64,000 nt of DNA from Aliihoeflea sp. 2WW (GTDB lineage Bacteria > Pseudomonadota > Alphaproteobacteria > Rhizobiales > Rhizobiaceae). The stretch is from NCBI RefSeq assembly GCF_000497755.1, contig NZ_AYOD01000015.1, forward strand, positions 1 through 64,000. The letters run 5' to 3'. Under the pieces are notes generated by a model that saw nothing but the letters and a program-made list of their open reading frames with translations, ran no database searches and was not told the DNA's origin. A program made the position numbers and the translations under genes. Shown piece after piece: positions 32,683 to 41,512 of this stretch. How positions within the stretch are numbered: position 1 is the stretch's first letter; each line of letters opens with the position of its first letter.

Positions 32683-33264
32683 ATGCTTCGCAGACTCTAC
32701 GACTGGACGATGTCGCTCGCGCGCACCCGCCACGCCGAAAAGGCCTTAGGGGGCGTGTCATTCATCGAGAGCTCGTTCTTTCCGATCCCGCCCGACACGA
32801 TCCTGATCCCGATGGTTCTGGCCGAGCGCCGGCGCTGGTTCCGCTACGCGGTGATCTGCACCGTCGCATCGGTTCTGGGCGCGCTTCTGGGCTATGCCAT
32901 CGGCGCCTGGTTGTTCGAGGCGGTCGGCCGGCCGATCCTCGCCTTCTACGGCAAGGAGGATTCGTTCGGCCAGGTCGCCGCCTGGTACAATGAGTGGGGT
33001 GGCTGGGGCGTGCTCTTCGCCGCCGTCACGCCGTTCCCCTACAAGGTCCTGACGATTTTTTCGGGCGCGACGGGCCTCGACCTCGTCACCTTCGTCGTCG
33101 TTTCGATCATCGGGCGCGGCCTGCGGTTCTTTTTCGTCGCCTGGCTGCTCTATCGCATCGGCGAGCCGATCCGGCTCTTCATCGAAAAGCATCTCGGCCT
33201 TCTCTTCACCCTGTTCATGGTGTTGCTGATCGGCGGCTTCGTCGCCGTGCGCTATATGTTCTGA
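32683..33264 (+). CDS. DedA/YqaA family inner-membrane protein
   Basis: A 193-residue protein of the SNARE-associated (DedA-like) family, YqaA subgroup. The amphipathic re-entrant region SFFPIPPDTILIPMVL and the TPFPYKVLTIFSG motif are diagnostic; about four membrane segments are present. DedA proteins support membrane homeostasis and undecaprenyl-phosphate or phospholipid recycling (family knowledge). It is 11 bases upstream of the dsbB-like gene and probably cotranscribed with it. Confidence 0.88.
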   Translation: MLRRLYDWTMSLARTRHAEKALGGVSFIESSFFPIPPDTILIPMVLAERRRWFRYAVICTVASVLGALLGYAIGAWLFEAVGRPILAFYGKEDSFGQVAAWYNEWGGWGVLFAAVTPFPYKVLTIFSGATGLDLVTFVVVSIIGRGLRFFFVAWLLYRIGEPIRLFIEKHLGLLFTLFMVLLIGGFVAVRYMF

Positions 33265-33275
33265 GAGGACGCGAA

Positions 33276-33788
33276 ATGGCCCTGAACGACCCGATCGGAC
33301 GCTTCCAGCAGGCTGCGCTCGCACTGCTCGCCGTCGGCATGACCGTCACGGTCGGCACCGCCCTCGGCTTCCAGCACCTGGCCGGCTACATCCCCTGCAA
33401 GCTGTGCCTCGAACAGCGCACGCCCTACTATATCGGGGCGCCGATCATGATCGCGGGCCTCGTCGCCGCCTTCGCCAAGGCACCGCCGCTTCTGGTGCGC
33501 GGCATCCTCCTCGCCGGGGCGTTGATCATGACATGGAGCCTTTATCTCGGTGTCTTCCATGCCGGCGTCGAATGGGGCTGGTGGCTGGGACCGTCCGACT
33601 GCGGCGTGGTCGCGCCCGCTCCGACCGGCGGCAGCCTGCTCGATGCGCTCGACAGCGTCATCCCCCCCTCCTGCGACCAGGCTGCGGGGCGCTTTCTCGG
33701 CCTCTCCTTCGCCGGATGGAACGCGGTCGCGAGCTTCGTGCTGGCCGGAATCGGTTATGTCGCGGCGTTCAGGAGAGGATCGGCCTGA
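33276..33788 (+). CDS. DsbB family disulfide bond formation protein
   Basis: A 170-residue inner-membrane protein with four transmembrane helices. The first periplasmic loop holds the redox pair CKLC (Cys41 and Cys44); the second holds further Cys in SDCGV and PPSCDQ. Like DsbB it should pass electrons from DsbA to quinone. It follows the DedA-like gene closely. The second Cys pair spacing (about 25 residues) is typical. A bacterial VKOR-type enzyme is excluded by the fold. Confidence 0.9.
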   Translation: MALNDPIGRFQQAALALLAVGMTVTVGTALGFQHLAGYIPCKLCLEQRTPYYIGAPIMIAGLVAAFAKAPPLLVRGILLAGALIMTWSLYLGVFHAGVEWGWWLGPSDCGVVAPAPTGGSLLDALDSVIPPSCDQAAGRFLGLSFAGWNAVASFVLAGIGYVAAFRRGSA

Positions 33789-33806
33789 CACCGAGCCGAA
33801 AAAGGA

Positions 33807-34331
33807 ATGGCCCAGCCCCACCTGTTTTGCCTCTTGCCAGATTCGCGCCGCGCCCACGAAGCGGCCGAGCGGCTGTTCGAGACGGTGGAGCACGAGCTTC
33901 GGGCCCTCCTTCCCGAAACTGCCGAAATTCTGCACGTCGGCGCGACCGCCATACCTGGATGTCTCACCAAGGGCGACCTCGACGTCGTCATCAGGGTCGA
34001 ACACGCAGACTTCAGAGCCTCGGAGACAATCCTCGCCGGCCGGTATGCCCGCAATCTGGGCTCAGCGCGGACCGAAGACTTCGCCGCCTTCGAAGATGGA
34101 GCTCGCACGCCCCATCTAGGCATCCAGTTGACCGCAAAGGATGCGGCTTTCGACATCTTCCACCGTTTCGCCGCAACACTTCGCGCCGATCCGGACCTCG
34201 TACGGCGCTACAACGCCCTCAAGATCGCTTACGATGGGCAACCCATGGATGACTACAGGGCAGCCAAGGACGCCTTTGTGGCAGAAGCCCTGATCAGCGC
34301 CTCAGAACAGCCGGACAGCTCTGCGCCATGA
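33807..34331 (+). CDS. GrpB family protein (nucleotidyltransferase-like)
   Basis: A 174-residue protein with the GrpB motif HVGATAIPGCLTKGDLDVVI, related to polymerase beta-type nucleotidyltransferases. The biological role of GrpB is not well established; some relatives bear coenzyme A kinase activity. The DYRAAKDAF C-terminal motif is present. It follows the dsbB-like gene by 18 bases and converges on the HNH nuclease gene. Confidence 0.87.
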   Translation: MAQPHLFCLLPDSRRAHEAAERLFETVEHELRALLPETAEILHVGATAIPGCLTKGDLDVVIRVEHADFRASETILAGRYARNLGSARTEDFAAFEDGARTPHLGIQLTAKDAAFDIFHRFAATLRADPDLVRRYNALKIAYDGQPMDDYRAAKDAFVAEALISASEQPDSSAP

Positions 34332-34344
34332 TTGTCTCTTGAGA

Positions 34345-34902
34345 CTAAGGCTCCAGTTCGACATCCCAGTAGAGATAATCGATCCAGCTTTCGTGCAGAT
34401 AGTTCGGCGGAAACAGCCGGCCATTGTTGTGGAGGTCGTGCACGGTGGGCTGGTAGGGCTTTTGCCGGGGCCACATCTTCGCCTCGCGCGGCAGCATCCC
34501 GCCCTTTCTGAGATTGCACGGCGAACAGGCCGCGACGACGTTGTCCCAGGTCGTGGCGCCGCCGCAGCGGCGCGGGGTGACGTGGTCGAAGGTCAGATCC
34601 TCGTGCGTGCCGCAATATTGGCACTGGAAGCGATCGCGCAGGAAGACGTTGAAGCGGGTGAAGGCGGGATGGCGCGAAGGCTTCACATAGCTCTTCAGGC
34701 ACACCACGCTCGGCAGCTTCATCTGGAAGGACGGCGAGGATACGGAGTGCTCGTATTCGGCGACGATGTTCACGCGATCGAGGAACACGGCCTTGATCGC
34801 ATCCTGCCAGGACCAGAGCGACAGCGGGTAGTAGCTGAGCGGGCGGTAATCCGCGTTCAGCACCAGTGCGGGCAAGCCATCCGGCGAGACGGCAACCGTC
34901 AA
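34345..34902 (-). CDS. HNH endonuclease domain protein
   Basis: A 185-residue protein with a zinc-binding HNH domain: CQYCG, DHVTPRRCGG and CSPCNLRKGG give two CxxC pairs around the catalytic His-Asn region. The N-terminal half has the conserved segment NADYRPLSYYPLSLWSWQDA. Such solitary HNH proteins are widespread in Alphaproteobacteria and their role is unknown. The start is a TTG at 34902 with the strong ribosome site AGGAGG 8-13 bases upstream. It lies downstream of the alkA-like gene. Confidence 0.88.
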   Translation of the reverse strand: MTVAVSPDGLPALVLNADYRPLSYYPLSLWSWQDAIKAVFLDRVNIVAEYEHSVSSPSFQMKLPSVVCLKSYVKPSRHPAFTRFNVFLRDRFQCQYCGTHEDLTFDHVTPRRCGGATTWDNVVAACSPCNLRKGGMLPREAKMWPRQKPYQPTVHDLHNNGRLFPPNYLHESWIDYLYWDVELEP

Positions 34903-34994
34903 GACCTGACCTCCTTCGAAGCGGCATCGATCGACACGGACAATGTAAGCCCGACGTGACAGGGATGTGAAGCGACTTGTTGACGCTGCGTCGC

Positions 34995-35675
34995 TTATCC
35001 CAAAGGCGTTTGCGGATCGGCTTCCGCCGGCGTCAGCATCGGCGCGGCGCTGCGCCCCATCGTGGCTTGGTGGTAGGCCCAGAAGAGCCGCGCGGCGACC
35101 CCGCGCCATGGGCTCCAGAGTTCGGCGATTGCGTGGAGTTCGCGCTCGTTCGGACGCTCGTCCATGCCAAAGGCGCGGCCGACTGCATTTTGCAGCGCGA
35201 CGTCCTTGACCGGGAAGATGTCGGGATGCCCAGCCGAGAAGAGAAGGTAGATCTGCGCCGTCCAGGGGCCGATTCCGGGCAGGACGGTAAGTTGGCCGAT
35301 CGCCTCCTCGGCATCGAGCAGGCACAGGGCCTCGAGGTCGATGGTGCCCGCATCGAGCGATTCGGCCAGCGCCAGGATCGCCCGCTGCTTGGGCCGCGAA
35401 ATGCCGGCTTCGCGCAGCATGTCCGGCCCGCCTTCGGCAATGGCATGCGCCGTCAGCGGATCGGCCAGCGCCGTCAGCCTGCGCATCATCGCCTGCGCGC
35501 TGGCGCGCGAGACCTGCTGCGAGACGATGATCGACACGAGGCTCGCAAAGCCGGGCTCGCTGCGCCTGAGCGTGACCTCTTCGGCAACCCGGATCACCTC
35601 GCCCAGCCGCGGATCGGCAGCTGCGAGCGCGCTCAATCCTTCGGCGATGTCGTCCAGCGTATCGATCCGGCGCAT
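34995..35675 (-). CDS. DNA-3-methyladenine glycosylase II (AlkA-like)
   Basis: A 226-residue base-excision repair enzyme of the HhH-GPD superfamily. The helix-hairpin-helix is LPGIGPW (132-138) and the catalytic Asp158 lies in FPVKD. No iron-sulfur Cys cluster is present, which separates it from MutY/Nth. It should remove alkylated bases from DNA. It is divergent from gluQRS (69-base gap) and upstream of the HNH nuclease gene. Confidence 0.93.
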   Translation of the reverse strand: MRRIDTLDDIAEGLSALAAADPRLGEVIRVAEEVTLRRSEPGFASLVSIIVSQQVSRASAQAMMRRLTALADPLTAHAIAEGGPDMLREAGISRPKQRAILALAESLDAGTIDLEALCLLDAEEAIGQLTVLPGIGPWTAQIYLLFSAGHPDIFPVKDVALQNAVGRAFGMDERPNERELHAIAELWSPWRGVAARLFWAYHQATMGRSAAPMLTPAEADPQTPLG

Positions 35676-35744
35676 GATGTTTGTCCTTTGCGGCGAACAA
35701 GCGTAGCAATCGGCGCTGACCTTGCGCAACGATCATCGGCCCGA

Positions 35745-36620
35745 ATGTCGCTTCCCGTCTTCCGCTTCGCGCCCAGCCCCAACGGGCCGCTCCATCTCGG
35801 CCACGCCTATTCGGCGCTTCTGAACCACGATCTGGCGCGGCAGGCCGGTGGGCGGTTTCTCCTGCGCATCGAGGATATCGACCGCGAGCGCTGCCGGCCG
35901 CAATTCGAACGCGCGATCCGCTTCGATCTCGAATGGCTGGAGCTCGACTGGGAAGAGCCGGTGCGGCGCCAGTCCGATCATTTCGACGACTATCGCGCCG
36001 CGCTCGACCGGCTGATCGAGGCCGAGCTCGTCTATCCCGCGTTTCTGTCGCGCGGCGACGTGCGTGGCTTCATCGCGGAGGAGGAGGCGCAAGGAGCGGA
36101 CTGGCCGCGCGATCCTGACGGCGCGCCGCTCTATCCGACCATCGAGCGCCGGTTGCCGCGGCGCGAGCGCCAGGCGCGGATCGAGGCGGGTGCGCCGTTC
36201 GCTTGGCGGCTCGACATCGACGCTGCGATGGAGCGGGTTTCTGGCAGGCTCGACTGGCAGGAGCAGGGCTCAGGGCCGGCGGGCGAAACGGGCACGATCG
36301 CGGCAGACGTCCGCGCATGGGGCGATTTCGTCATCGCGCGCAAGGATGTGCCGACGAGCTACCAGCTCTCGGTCGTCGTCGACGATGCGATCCAGGGCGT
36401 CACCCATGTCGTGCGCGGGCGCGATCTGTTTCACGCGACGTCGGGCCAGCGATTGCTGCAGGAACTGCTCGGCCTGCCGGCGCCGGTCTATCTCCACCAC
36501 GATTTGATCCTGGACGATGACGGGCGAAAACTCTCGAAAAGCCAATTCGATACGGGACTGGATGCCCTGCGCAGCGCCGGGCTGGAACCCCACGACATCC
36601 GCCGCATGGTTGGGCTCTAG
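35745..36620 (+). CDS. gluQRS: Glutamyl-queuosine tRNA(Asp) synthetase
   Basis: A 291-residue paralogue of the glutamyl-tRNA synthetase catalytic core that attaches glutamate to queuosine in tRNA-Asp. It has the HIGH motif as HLGH (17-20) and KMSKS as KLSKS (262-266), and it lacks the anticodon-binding domain. The zinc-binding Cys residues of Escherichia coli GluQ are missing: the matching segment reads VYPAFLSRGDVRG. It converges with the small membrane protein, whose stop codon is adjacent. Confidence 0.93.
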   Translation: MSLPVFRFAPSPNGPLHLGHAYSALLNHDLARQAGGRFLLRIEDIDRERCRPQFERAIRFDLEWLELDWEEPVRRQSDHFDDYRAALDRLIEAELVYPAFLSRGDVRGFIAEEEAQGADWPRDPDGAPLYPTIERRLPRRERQARIEAGAPFAWRLDIDAAMERVSGRLDWQEQGSGPAGETGTIAADVRAWGDFVIARKDVPTSYQLSVVVDDAIQGVTHVVRGRDLFHATSGQRLLQELLGLPAPVYLHHDLILDDDGRKLSKSQFDTGLDALRSAGLEPHDIRRMVGL

Positions 36621-36914
36621 CTAGAGGCGCAGCCGGCTGCCGATCGCCTTCAGACCTGCCAGAACCGCGACCGTGATGAAGGCGCCGCCGAGCCCGTAGG
36701 TGGTCGCGAGCCGCAGATCGGCGAATGTGTGGCCGACATGGTTGTAGAGCGCGATCGTCAGGAAGAAGCCGGCGACCAGGATCACGGTGTTGCCGATCGG
36801 CCCGAAACCGTCCGGTCCCATGATGGCGTCCATGCAAAGGCCGAGCAGGAACGACAGGATCGCGACGGATGCCAGCGCCAGGCACAGCCAGATGAAACTC
36901 AGATTCCAAAGCAT
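36621..36914 (-). CDS. Small membrane protein of unknown function (97 aa)
   Basis: A 97-residue protein with three predicted transmembrane segments (about 5-28, 36-55 and 68-90). No domain is recognised. The ATG at 36914 is preceded by AAGGGGAAGGA, a strong ribosome site. Its stop codon abuts that of gluQRS (TAG GCTAG context at 36618-36623). It may belong to small conserved rhizobial membrane proteins, but function is unknown. Confidence 0.68.
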   Translation of the reverse strand: MLWNLSFIWLCLALASVAILSFLLGLCMDAIMGPDGFGPIGNTVILVAGFFLTIALYNHVGHTFADLRLATTYGLGGAFITVAVLAGLKAIGSRLRL

Positions 36915-37059
36915 GCGAATATCCTTCCCCTTCAAGGGTCAAGGATGCGCCCCGTCTGCATTCACCCGCATCTGTCATGAAACTGCGCTTCAATTCTTTC
37001 GATTTGATTGCGCGGGCCAACGCAATTAGAGCGGCTTCAACCTGTCCGCGAAAGTTTCC

Positions 37060-37953
37060 ATGCCGCTCCTCATCCGCCTCGTCCCCGTCGTCTTCGTGCT
37101 TCTCTGGTCGACCGGCTTCATCGGCGCGCGATACGCGATGCCGTGGGCCGAGCCCTTCGCCTTCCTCGCGGTTCGCTTCGGCCTGACGATTATCCTGCTC
37201 GCCTTGCTGCTCGCCGCGATAAGCTGGCGGGCGATGGATCGACGCCAGGCGGTGCACGCGATGATCGCCGGCGCGCTGATCCATGGCGTCTATCTCGGCG
37301 GTGTCTTCTGGGCGATCCGCAACGGCATGCCGGCAGGGCTTTCCGCATTGATCGTCGGCCTGCAGCCGCTGGCGACCGCGATGCTGGCGACGGCGTTTCT
37401 CGGCGAAAGGCTGACGGCGAAGCACTGGGCCGGCATGGCGCTCGGCCTTGCCGGCGTCGCCATCGTGCTGGCGCCCAAGCTCGGCGCGCTGGGCGGCGTG
37501 ACCGCCGCGACGCTCGCATCGTCGATCCTCGCCATGCTGGCGATCAGTGCGGGCACCGTCTGGCAGAAGCGCTTCGTGGCGAGCGGCGATCTCGTCGTCG
37601 GCACGATCTGGCAATATGTCGGCGGCGTGGCGCTGATGCTCGTGGCGACCTTGGCGTTCGAGACGCAGACCTACCAGCTCACCGGCGAACTGGTTTTCGC
37701 GATGGCGTGGCTGGTGCTGGTCCTCTCGCTCGGCGCGATCTTCCTCCTGATGTACCTCATCCGCGAGGGCGAAGTGGCGAAGGTGTCGTCGCTGTTCTTC
37801 CTCGTGCCGTCGGTGACGGCGCTCGTCGCCTGGCTGCTGTTCGACGAGACGCTCAACGCGGTGCAGATCGCCGGCATGGTGCTGACGACGATCGGCGTGG
37901 CGGTGGCAACGCGGAAGGCTCAGCCCGGAACGCGCGCCCGGGCCTCGAAATAG
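37060..37953 (+). CDS. EamA/DMT family transporter
   Basis: A 297-residue inner-membrane protein with ten predicted transmembrane segments in two EamA repeats. The motif WSTGFIGARYAMPWAEPFAFLA at the start of the first repeat is typical of the drug/metabolite transporter family. Substrate unknown; relatives export amino acids or other metabolites. The last 34 bases overlap the end of the BrkB-like gene on the other strand. Confidence 0.9.
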   Translation: MPLLIRLVPVVFVLLWSTGFIGARYAMPWAEPFAFLAVRFGLTIILLALLLAAISWRAMDRRQAVHAMIAGALIHGVYLGGVFWAIRNGMPAGLSALIVGLQPLATAMLATAFLGERLTAKHWAGMALGLAGVAIVLAPKLGALGGVTAATLASSILAMLAISAGTVWQKRFVASGDLVVGTIWQYVGGVALMLVATLAFETQTYQLTGELVFAMAWLVLVLSLGAIFLLMYLIREGEVAKVSSLFFLVPSVTALVAWLLFDETLNAVQIAGMVLTTIGVAVATRKAQPGTRARASK

Positions 37954-38774
37954 CGCTTCATCGCGGCATTGAGCTCGCCGCCCATGATGAAGATCACGGA
38001 GACGATGTAAAGGAAGACCAGCGCGATCATGATCGAGGCGAGGCCGGCATAGGTCGTGGCATAGGACGAGAACTGCGAGAGGTAGTTCGCGAACGCCGTC
38101 GAGCCGATCACCCAGCCAATCAGCGTGAAGATGATGCCGGGGACGATGTCGACGAAGCGCCGCTTGCCGGCGGGTAGCCAGAAATGCACCGCGACGAGCC
38201 CGATCACGATGACCAGCGAGGCGACGATGAAGCGCCAGATCGTGATCGTGCCCATATAGGGCTCCAGCCACGGCACATGCTCCTGCGCAAGGTCGCCGAT
38301 CAGCGGCGCGATGACGAGCAGCGCCGAGACGATGACGAAGCCGACGGTCGCGATAAAGACGAAGGCGAGGCTTTGCAGGCGCAGCGTGAAGATCGAGCGC
38401 GTTTCGCTGACGCGGTAGGCGCGGTTGAGCGAGACGCGCAGCGCCTCGATGCCGTTGGAGGCGAAGAAGGCGGCGATGATGACGCCGATGGTGAGGAAAT
38501 CTCCGCGCTGGACGGTGAGCACGCTCGTCACCTCATAGGCGATCGGCGAGGCGATTTCCTCCGGCCAGGTGTCGAAGACGAGATGGACGGCGGTGTCCGC
38601 GAACGCCTTGGCACCCAGAAAGCTGGCGAGCGAGGTGGCGAAGATCAGGAACGGAAAAAGCGCGAGCAGAGCCGACAGGGCAAGATGGCTCGCCATCGCC
38701 CAGCCGTCGTCATTGTTGAAATGCCCGAGTGCGTCACCCAGCACCCGCTTCGTCGCGACAACCTGTCGGATCAT
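37920..38774 (-). CDS. YihY/BrkB family inner-membrane protein
   Basis: A 284-residue protein with about six transmembrane segments and the family signature MASHLALSALLALFPFLIF. The NGIEALRVSLNRAYRV loop and the FWLPAGKRRF motif are typical of the former ribonuclease BN group, now known not to be a nuclease. Its exact role is unknown. The ATG at 38774 is used; a TTG at 38801 with GAGG seven bases ahead is an alternative start. Confidence 0.88.
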   Translation of the reverse strand: MIRQVVATKRVLGDALGHFNNDDGWAMASHLALSALLALFPFLIFATSLASFLGAKAFADTAVHLVFDTWPEEIASPIAYEVTSVLTVQRGDFLTIGVIIAAFFASNGIEALRVSLNRAYRVSETRSIFTLRLQSLAFVFIATVGFVIVSALLVIAPLIGDLAQEHVPWLEPYMGTITIWRFIVASLVIVIGLVAVHFWLPAGKRRFVDIVPGIIFTLIGWVIGSTAFANYLSQFSSYATTYAGLASIMIALVFLYIVSVIFIMGGELNAAMKRYFEARARVPG

Positions 38775-39032
38775 CGTCGGACCAGCAAAGACATCGACCA
38801 ATCAAGCCTCGAAACGCGGTTTCGGTTCAGTTCAGGTACGGGTTTCGCCGTCCTGCGGTTTCACTCCTAGCGCGTCCCGCTTGCCCGAAACTCGACCCGG
38901 GTGAGGCAATCGGCCGCCGCCACTGGAAGATTGCGCAGGCGCGCTCCATAATGGTTGCCAACCAAATGTCCAAATGCGCGCCGCGCATTCCTCAACGTTT
39001 CGCGGCGCCTTTCTTTCCAGTCGGGAATTTCG

Positions 39033-39233
39033 ATGTCCACCGTCTTCAACGTCATAGCCGTCCTGTTCATGGTCGCGGTCGCATTCGTGCTCGTGCGCGG
39101 GCTGATCAACATGATGCGCGGCGGTTCCGGCAACACGTCCAACAAGCTGATGCAGGCGCGCGTCGTCCTGCAGTTCCTCGCGCTCGTCTTCGTCATGCTG
39201 GCGCTCTATTTCTCGCGCCAGTCCGGAGGCTGA
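39033..39233 (+). CDS. Twin transmembrane helix small protein (DUF2909/HIG1-like)
   Basis: A 66-residue protein with two transmembrane helices (about 5-25 and 42-62) separated by a basic loop. It matches the alphaproteobacterial twin-TM small protein family that recalls mitochondrial HIG1 proteins. Location immediately before a cobalamin adenosyltransferase gene is common in Rhizobiales. Its stop codon is one base before the next start, so translation is coupled. Confidence 0.82.
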   Translation: MSTVFNVIAVLFMVAVAFVLVRGLINMMRGGSGNTSNKLMQARVVLQFLALVFVMLALYFSRQSGG

Positions 39234-39234
39234 C

Positions 39235-39816
39235 TTGGTCATTCTGAATCGCATCTACACCCGCACCGGCGATGACGGCACGACGGCGCTGGGCTCGGGC
39301 GAGCGCCGGCCGAAATTCGACCTGCGAGTCGCTTCTTACGGGACGGTCGACGAGGCCAATGCCTGCATCGGCATGGCGCGTGTACACACGCAAGGCACGC
39401 ATGGCGATATCGACTCCATGCTGGTGCGCATCCAGAACGACATGTTCGACCTCGGCGCCGATCTGGCCGCGCCCGACACCGGCGAGCCCCTGCCCTATGA
39501 GCCGTTGCGCATCGTCGCCTCGCAGGTCGCCCGCGTCGAGGCGGACATCGACATCCTCAACAAGCGCCTCCAGCCGCTGCGCACCTTCGTTCTGCCGGGC
39601 GGATCGCCCGCCGCGGCCGCGCTGCACCTTGCGCGCACCGTGACGCGCCGGGCCGAGCGGATGATGGTGGAGCTGTCGCGCGTCGAGGGCGAGATCGTCG
39701 GCGCGGATGCGATCCGCTACATCAACCGCGTCTCCGACTTCCTCTTCGTCGCCGCCCGCGCCGTCAACGACGACGGCCGCGCCGACGTGTTGTGGGTGCC
39801 CGGCCAGAACCGCTGA
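39235..39816 (+). CDS. Cob(I)yrinic acid a,c-diamide adenosyltransferase (PduO type)
   Basis: A 193-residue ATP:cob(I)alamin adenosyltransferase that makes adenosylcobalamin. It is of the PduO type: YTRTGDDGTTALG at the N-terminus binds ATP, and VLPGGSPAAAALHLARTVTRRAER lies in the C-terminal helix bundle. It starts with TTG at 39235, preceded by GGAGG 6 bases upstream. Its stop overlaps the rhomboid start by one base (TGATG). Confidence 0.94.
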   Translation: MVILNRIYTRTGDDGTTALGSGERRPKFDLRVASYGTVDEANACIGMARVHTQGTHGDIDSMLVRIQNDMFDLGADLAAPDTGEPLPYEPLRIVASQVARVEADIDILNKRLQPLRTFVLPGGSPAAAALHLARTVTRRAERMMVELSRVEGEIVGADAIRYINRVSDFLFVAARAVNDDGRADVLWVPGQNR

Positions 39817-40574
39817 TGTTCATCCCGCTCCACGACGCCAACCGGCTCCGCTTCATCAAGGCGCAATATGTGACGGTCGGGCTGATCGCGGTGAACGTCA
39901 TCGCCTATTTCTGGAGCGTGGCCGGCGGCTGGGAGGCGACGCAGGCCGCCGCCTATTCCTACGGATACATCCCGTCGGTCGCCTTCGATCATGTCGATCT
40001 GCCGCCCGAACTCGTCGTTCTTCCCGGCGAAGCGTCCTACGTCACCTATGCCTTCCTGCATGGCGACCTGTTCCATCTGGGCGGCAACATGCTGTTTCTG
40101 TGGGTCTTCGGCGATAATGTCGAGGACGCGATGGGACATCTGAAATTCCTCGTCTTCTATCTCGCCTGCGCAGTTGCCGGCGCCCTTTTCCACGGCATGA
40201 TGGCACCGATGTCGGAAGTGCCGCTGATCGGCGCGTCCGGCGCGGTGGCGGGCATCGTCTCGGCCTATCTGCTGCTCCACCCGCGCGTGAAGATATGGGT
40301 GCTGGCCTTCGGCCGCCTGCCCTTGCGAATTCCGGCCTGGATCGTGCTGGCGCTGTGGATCGGCTTCCAGTTCGTCATGTTCGCGCTGGCCGGCGAAGAC
40401 CAGATTTCCTGGGCGGCGCATATTGGCGGCATCATTGCGGGCGCGGTTCTGCTGGTCGTGCTGAAGCGCTCCGAAGTGCCGCTTCTCGACCGCCACATCG
40501 TCACGCCGCAGGCGGCGGTCGTCGCGCCGGCGCGTGCGGATGCGACGCGTTCGCGCGGTCCGTGGGATCGCTAG
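39816..40574 (+). CDS. Rhomboid family intramembrane serine protease
   Basis: A 252-residue protease with six transmembrane segments. The catalytic dyad is Ser141 in GASGA and His202 in AAHIGG, with the HGDLFHLGGNML oxyanion-region helix. Rhomboids cleave helices within the membrane; the substrate here is unknown. It is coupled to the adenosyltransferase gene by a one-base overlap. The C-terminal tail is cytoplasmic and basic. Confidence 0.93.
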   Translation: MFIPLHDANRLRFIKAQYVTVGLIAVNVIAYFWSVAGGWEATQAAAYSYGYIPSVAFDHVDLPPELVVLPGEASYVTYAFLHGDLFHLGGNMLFLWVFGDNVEDAMGHLKFLVFYLACAVAGALFHGMMAPMSEVPLIGASGAVAGIVSAYLLLHPRVKIWVLAFGRLPLRIPAWIVLALWIGFQFVMFALAGEDQISWAAHIGGIIAGAVLLVVLKRSEVPLLDRHIVTPQAAVVAPARADATRSRGPWDR

Positions 40575-40605
40575 ATTTCAACCGTTTTGAGCGCCCGGCG
40601 CTCTA

Positions 40606-40634
40606 TTGACGCTCATTCCGCCACAAACTACGGT
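40606..40634 (+). promoter_or_regulatory. Candidate sigma-70 promoter for etfBA
   Basis: TTGACG (40606-40611), a 17-base spacer and TACGGT (40629-40634) lie about 108 bases before etfB. The -10 is weak. Confidence 0.4.
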
Positions 40635-40741
40635 CCGCCGCGATTGTGCCGGGCAGCCCCGGAATGTCGATTTCTGACAAGTGGTGCGGCACGCATCCTG
40701 TTAGACGCAGACGCTGCATCCAAGGGAAAGGTTTCAAGCGA

Positions 40742-41488
40742 ATGAAAGTTCTGGTCCCCGTCAAGCGGGTGGTGGATTACAACGTCAAGATCCGCGTCAA
40801 GGCGGACGGCTCGGGCGTCGATCTTGCCAATGTGAAGATGTCGATGAACCCGTTCGACGAGATCGCCGTCGAAGAGGCGATCCGTCTCAAGGAAGCCGGC
40901 AAGGCCGATGAGATCGTCGTCGTCTCCATCGGACCCCAGCAGGCGCAGGAAACGCTGCGCACCGCGCTCGCCATGGGTGCCGACCGCGCGATCCTCGTCA
41001 AGGTGGACGAGACCACCGAGCCGCTGACCGTCGCCAAGATCCTGAAGGGCGTCGTGGGCGAAGAAAACCCCGGCCTTGTCATCCTCGGCAAGCAGGCGAT
41101 CGATGACGACGCGAACCAGACCGGCCAGATGCTCGCCGCCCTCCTCGGCTGGAGCCAGGCGACCTTCGCATCCAAAATCGAGATCGAGGGCGACAACGCC
41201 AAGGTGACGCGCGAAGTCGATGGCGGACTGCAGACGATCGAGGCCAAGATGCCGGCGATCGTGACCACCGATCTGCGCCTGAACCAGCCGCGCTATGCTT
41301 CGCTGCCGAACATCATGAAGGCCAAGAAGAAGCCGCTCGACGAGAAGTCGGCCGCCGATTACGGCGTCGAGGTCAAGCCGCGCCTGAAAGTGCTGAAGAC
41401 CGAGGAGCCGGCCGGCCGCAAGGCGGGCGTCAAGGTCAAGGACGTCGCCGAACTGGTGGCGAGCCTCAAGTCCGCCGGCGTTTTGTAA
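40742..41488 (+). CDS. etfB: Electron transfer flavoprotein, beta subunit
   Basis: A 248-residue subunit of the heterodimeric flavoprotein that carries electrons from acyl-CoA and other dehydrogenases to the ETF-ubiquinone oxidoreductase. It begins [19 protein letters not shown] and contains the AMP-binding loop region [16 protein letters not shown]. It forms an operon with etfA, 24 bases downstream, and the following 3-hydroxyacyl-CoA dehydrogenase gene fits beta-oxidation. Confidence 0.97.
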   Translation: MKVLVPVKRVVDYNVKIRVKADGSGVDLANVKMSMNPFDEIAVEEAIRLKEAGKADEIVVVSIGPQQAQETLRTALAMGADRAILVKVDETTEPLTVAKILKGVVGEENPGLVILGKQAIDDDANQTGQMLAALLGWSQATFASKIEIEGDNAKVTREVDGGLQTIEAKMPAIVTTDLRLNQPRYASLPNIMKAKKKPLDEKSAADYGVEVKPRLKVLKTEEPAGRKAGVKVKDVAELVASLKSAGVL

Positions 41489-41512
41489 TCTCGAGGCAAA
41501 AGGAACAGACAA

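Noticed and set aside
34345-35675. HNH nuclease plus glycosylase as a defence system
   Set aside because: Both belong to common chromosomal families, are 92 bases apart without overlap, and no methylase or other defence gene is near.
39000-39235. Cobalamin riboswitch before the adenosyltransferase gene
   Set aside because: The adenosyltransferase gene directly follows the twin-TM gene, and no B12-box sequence (GCCACTG-like) was found upstream.
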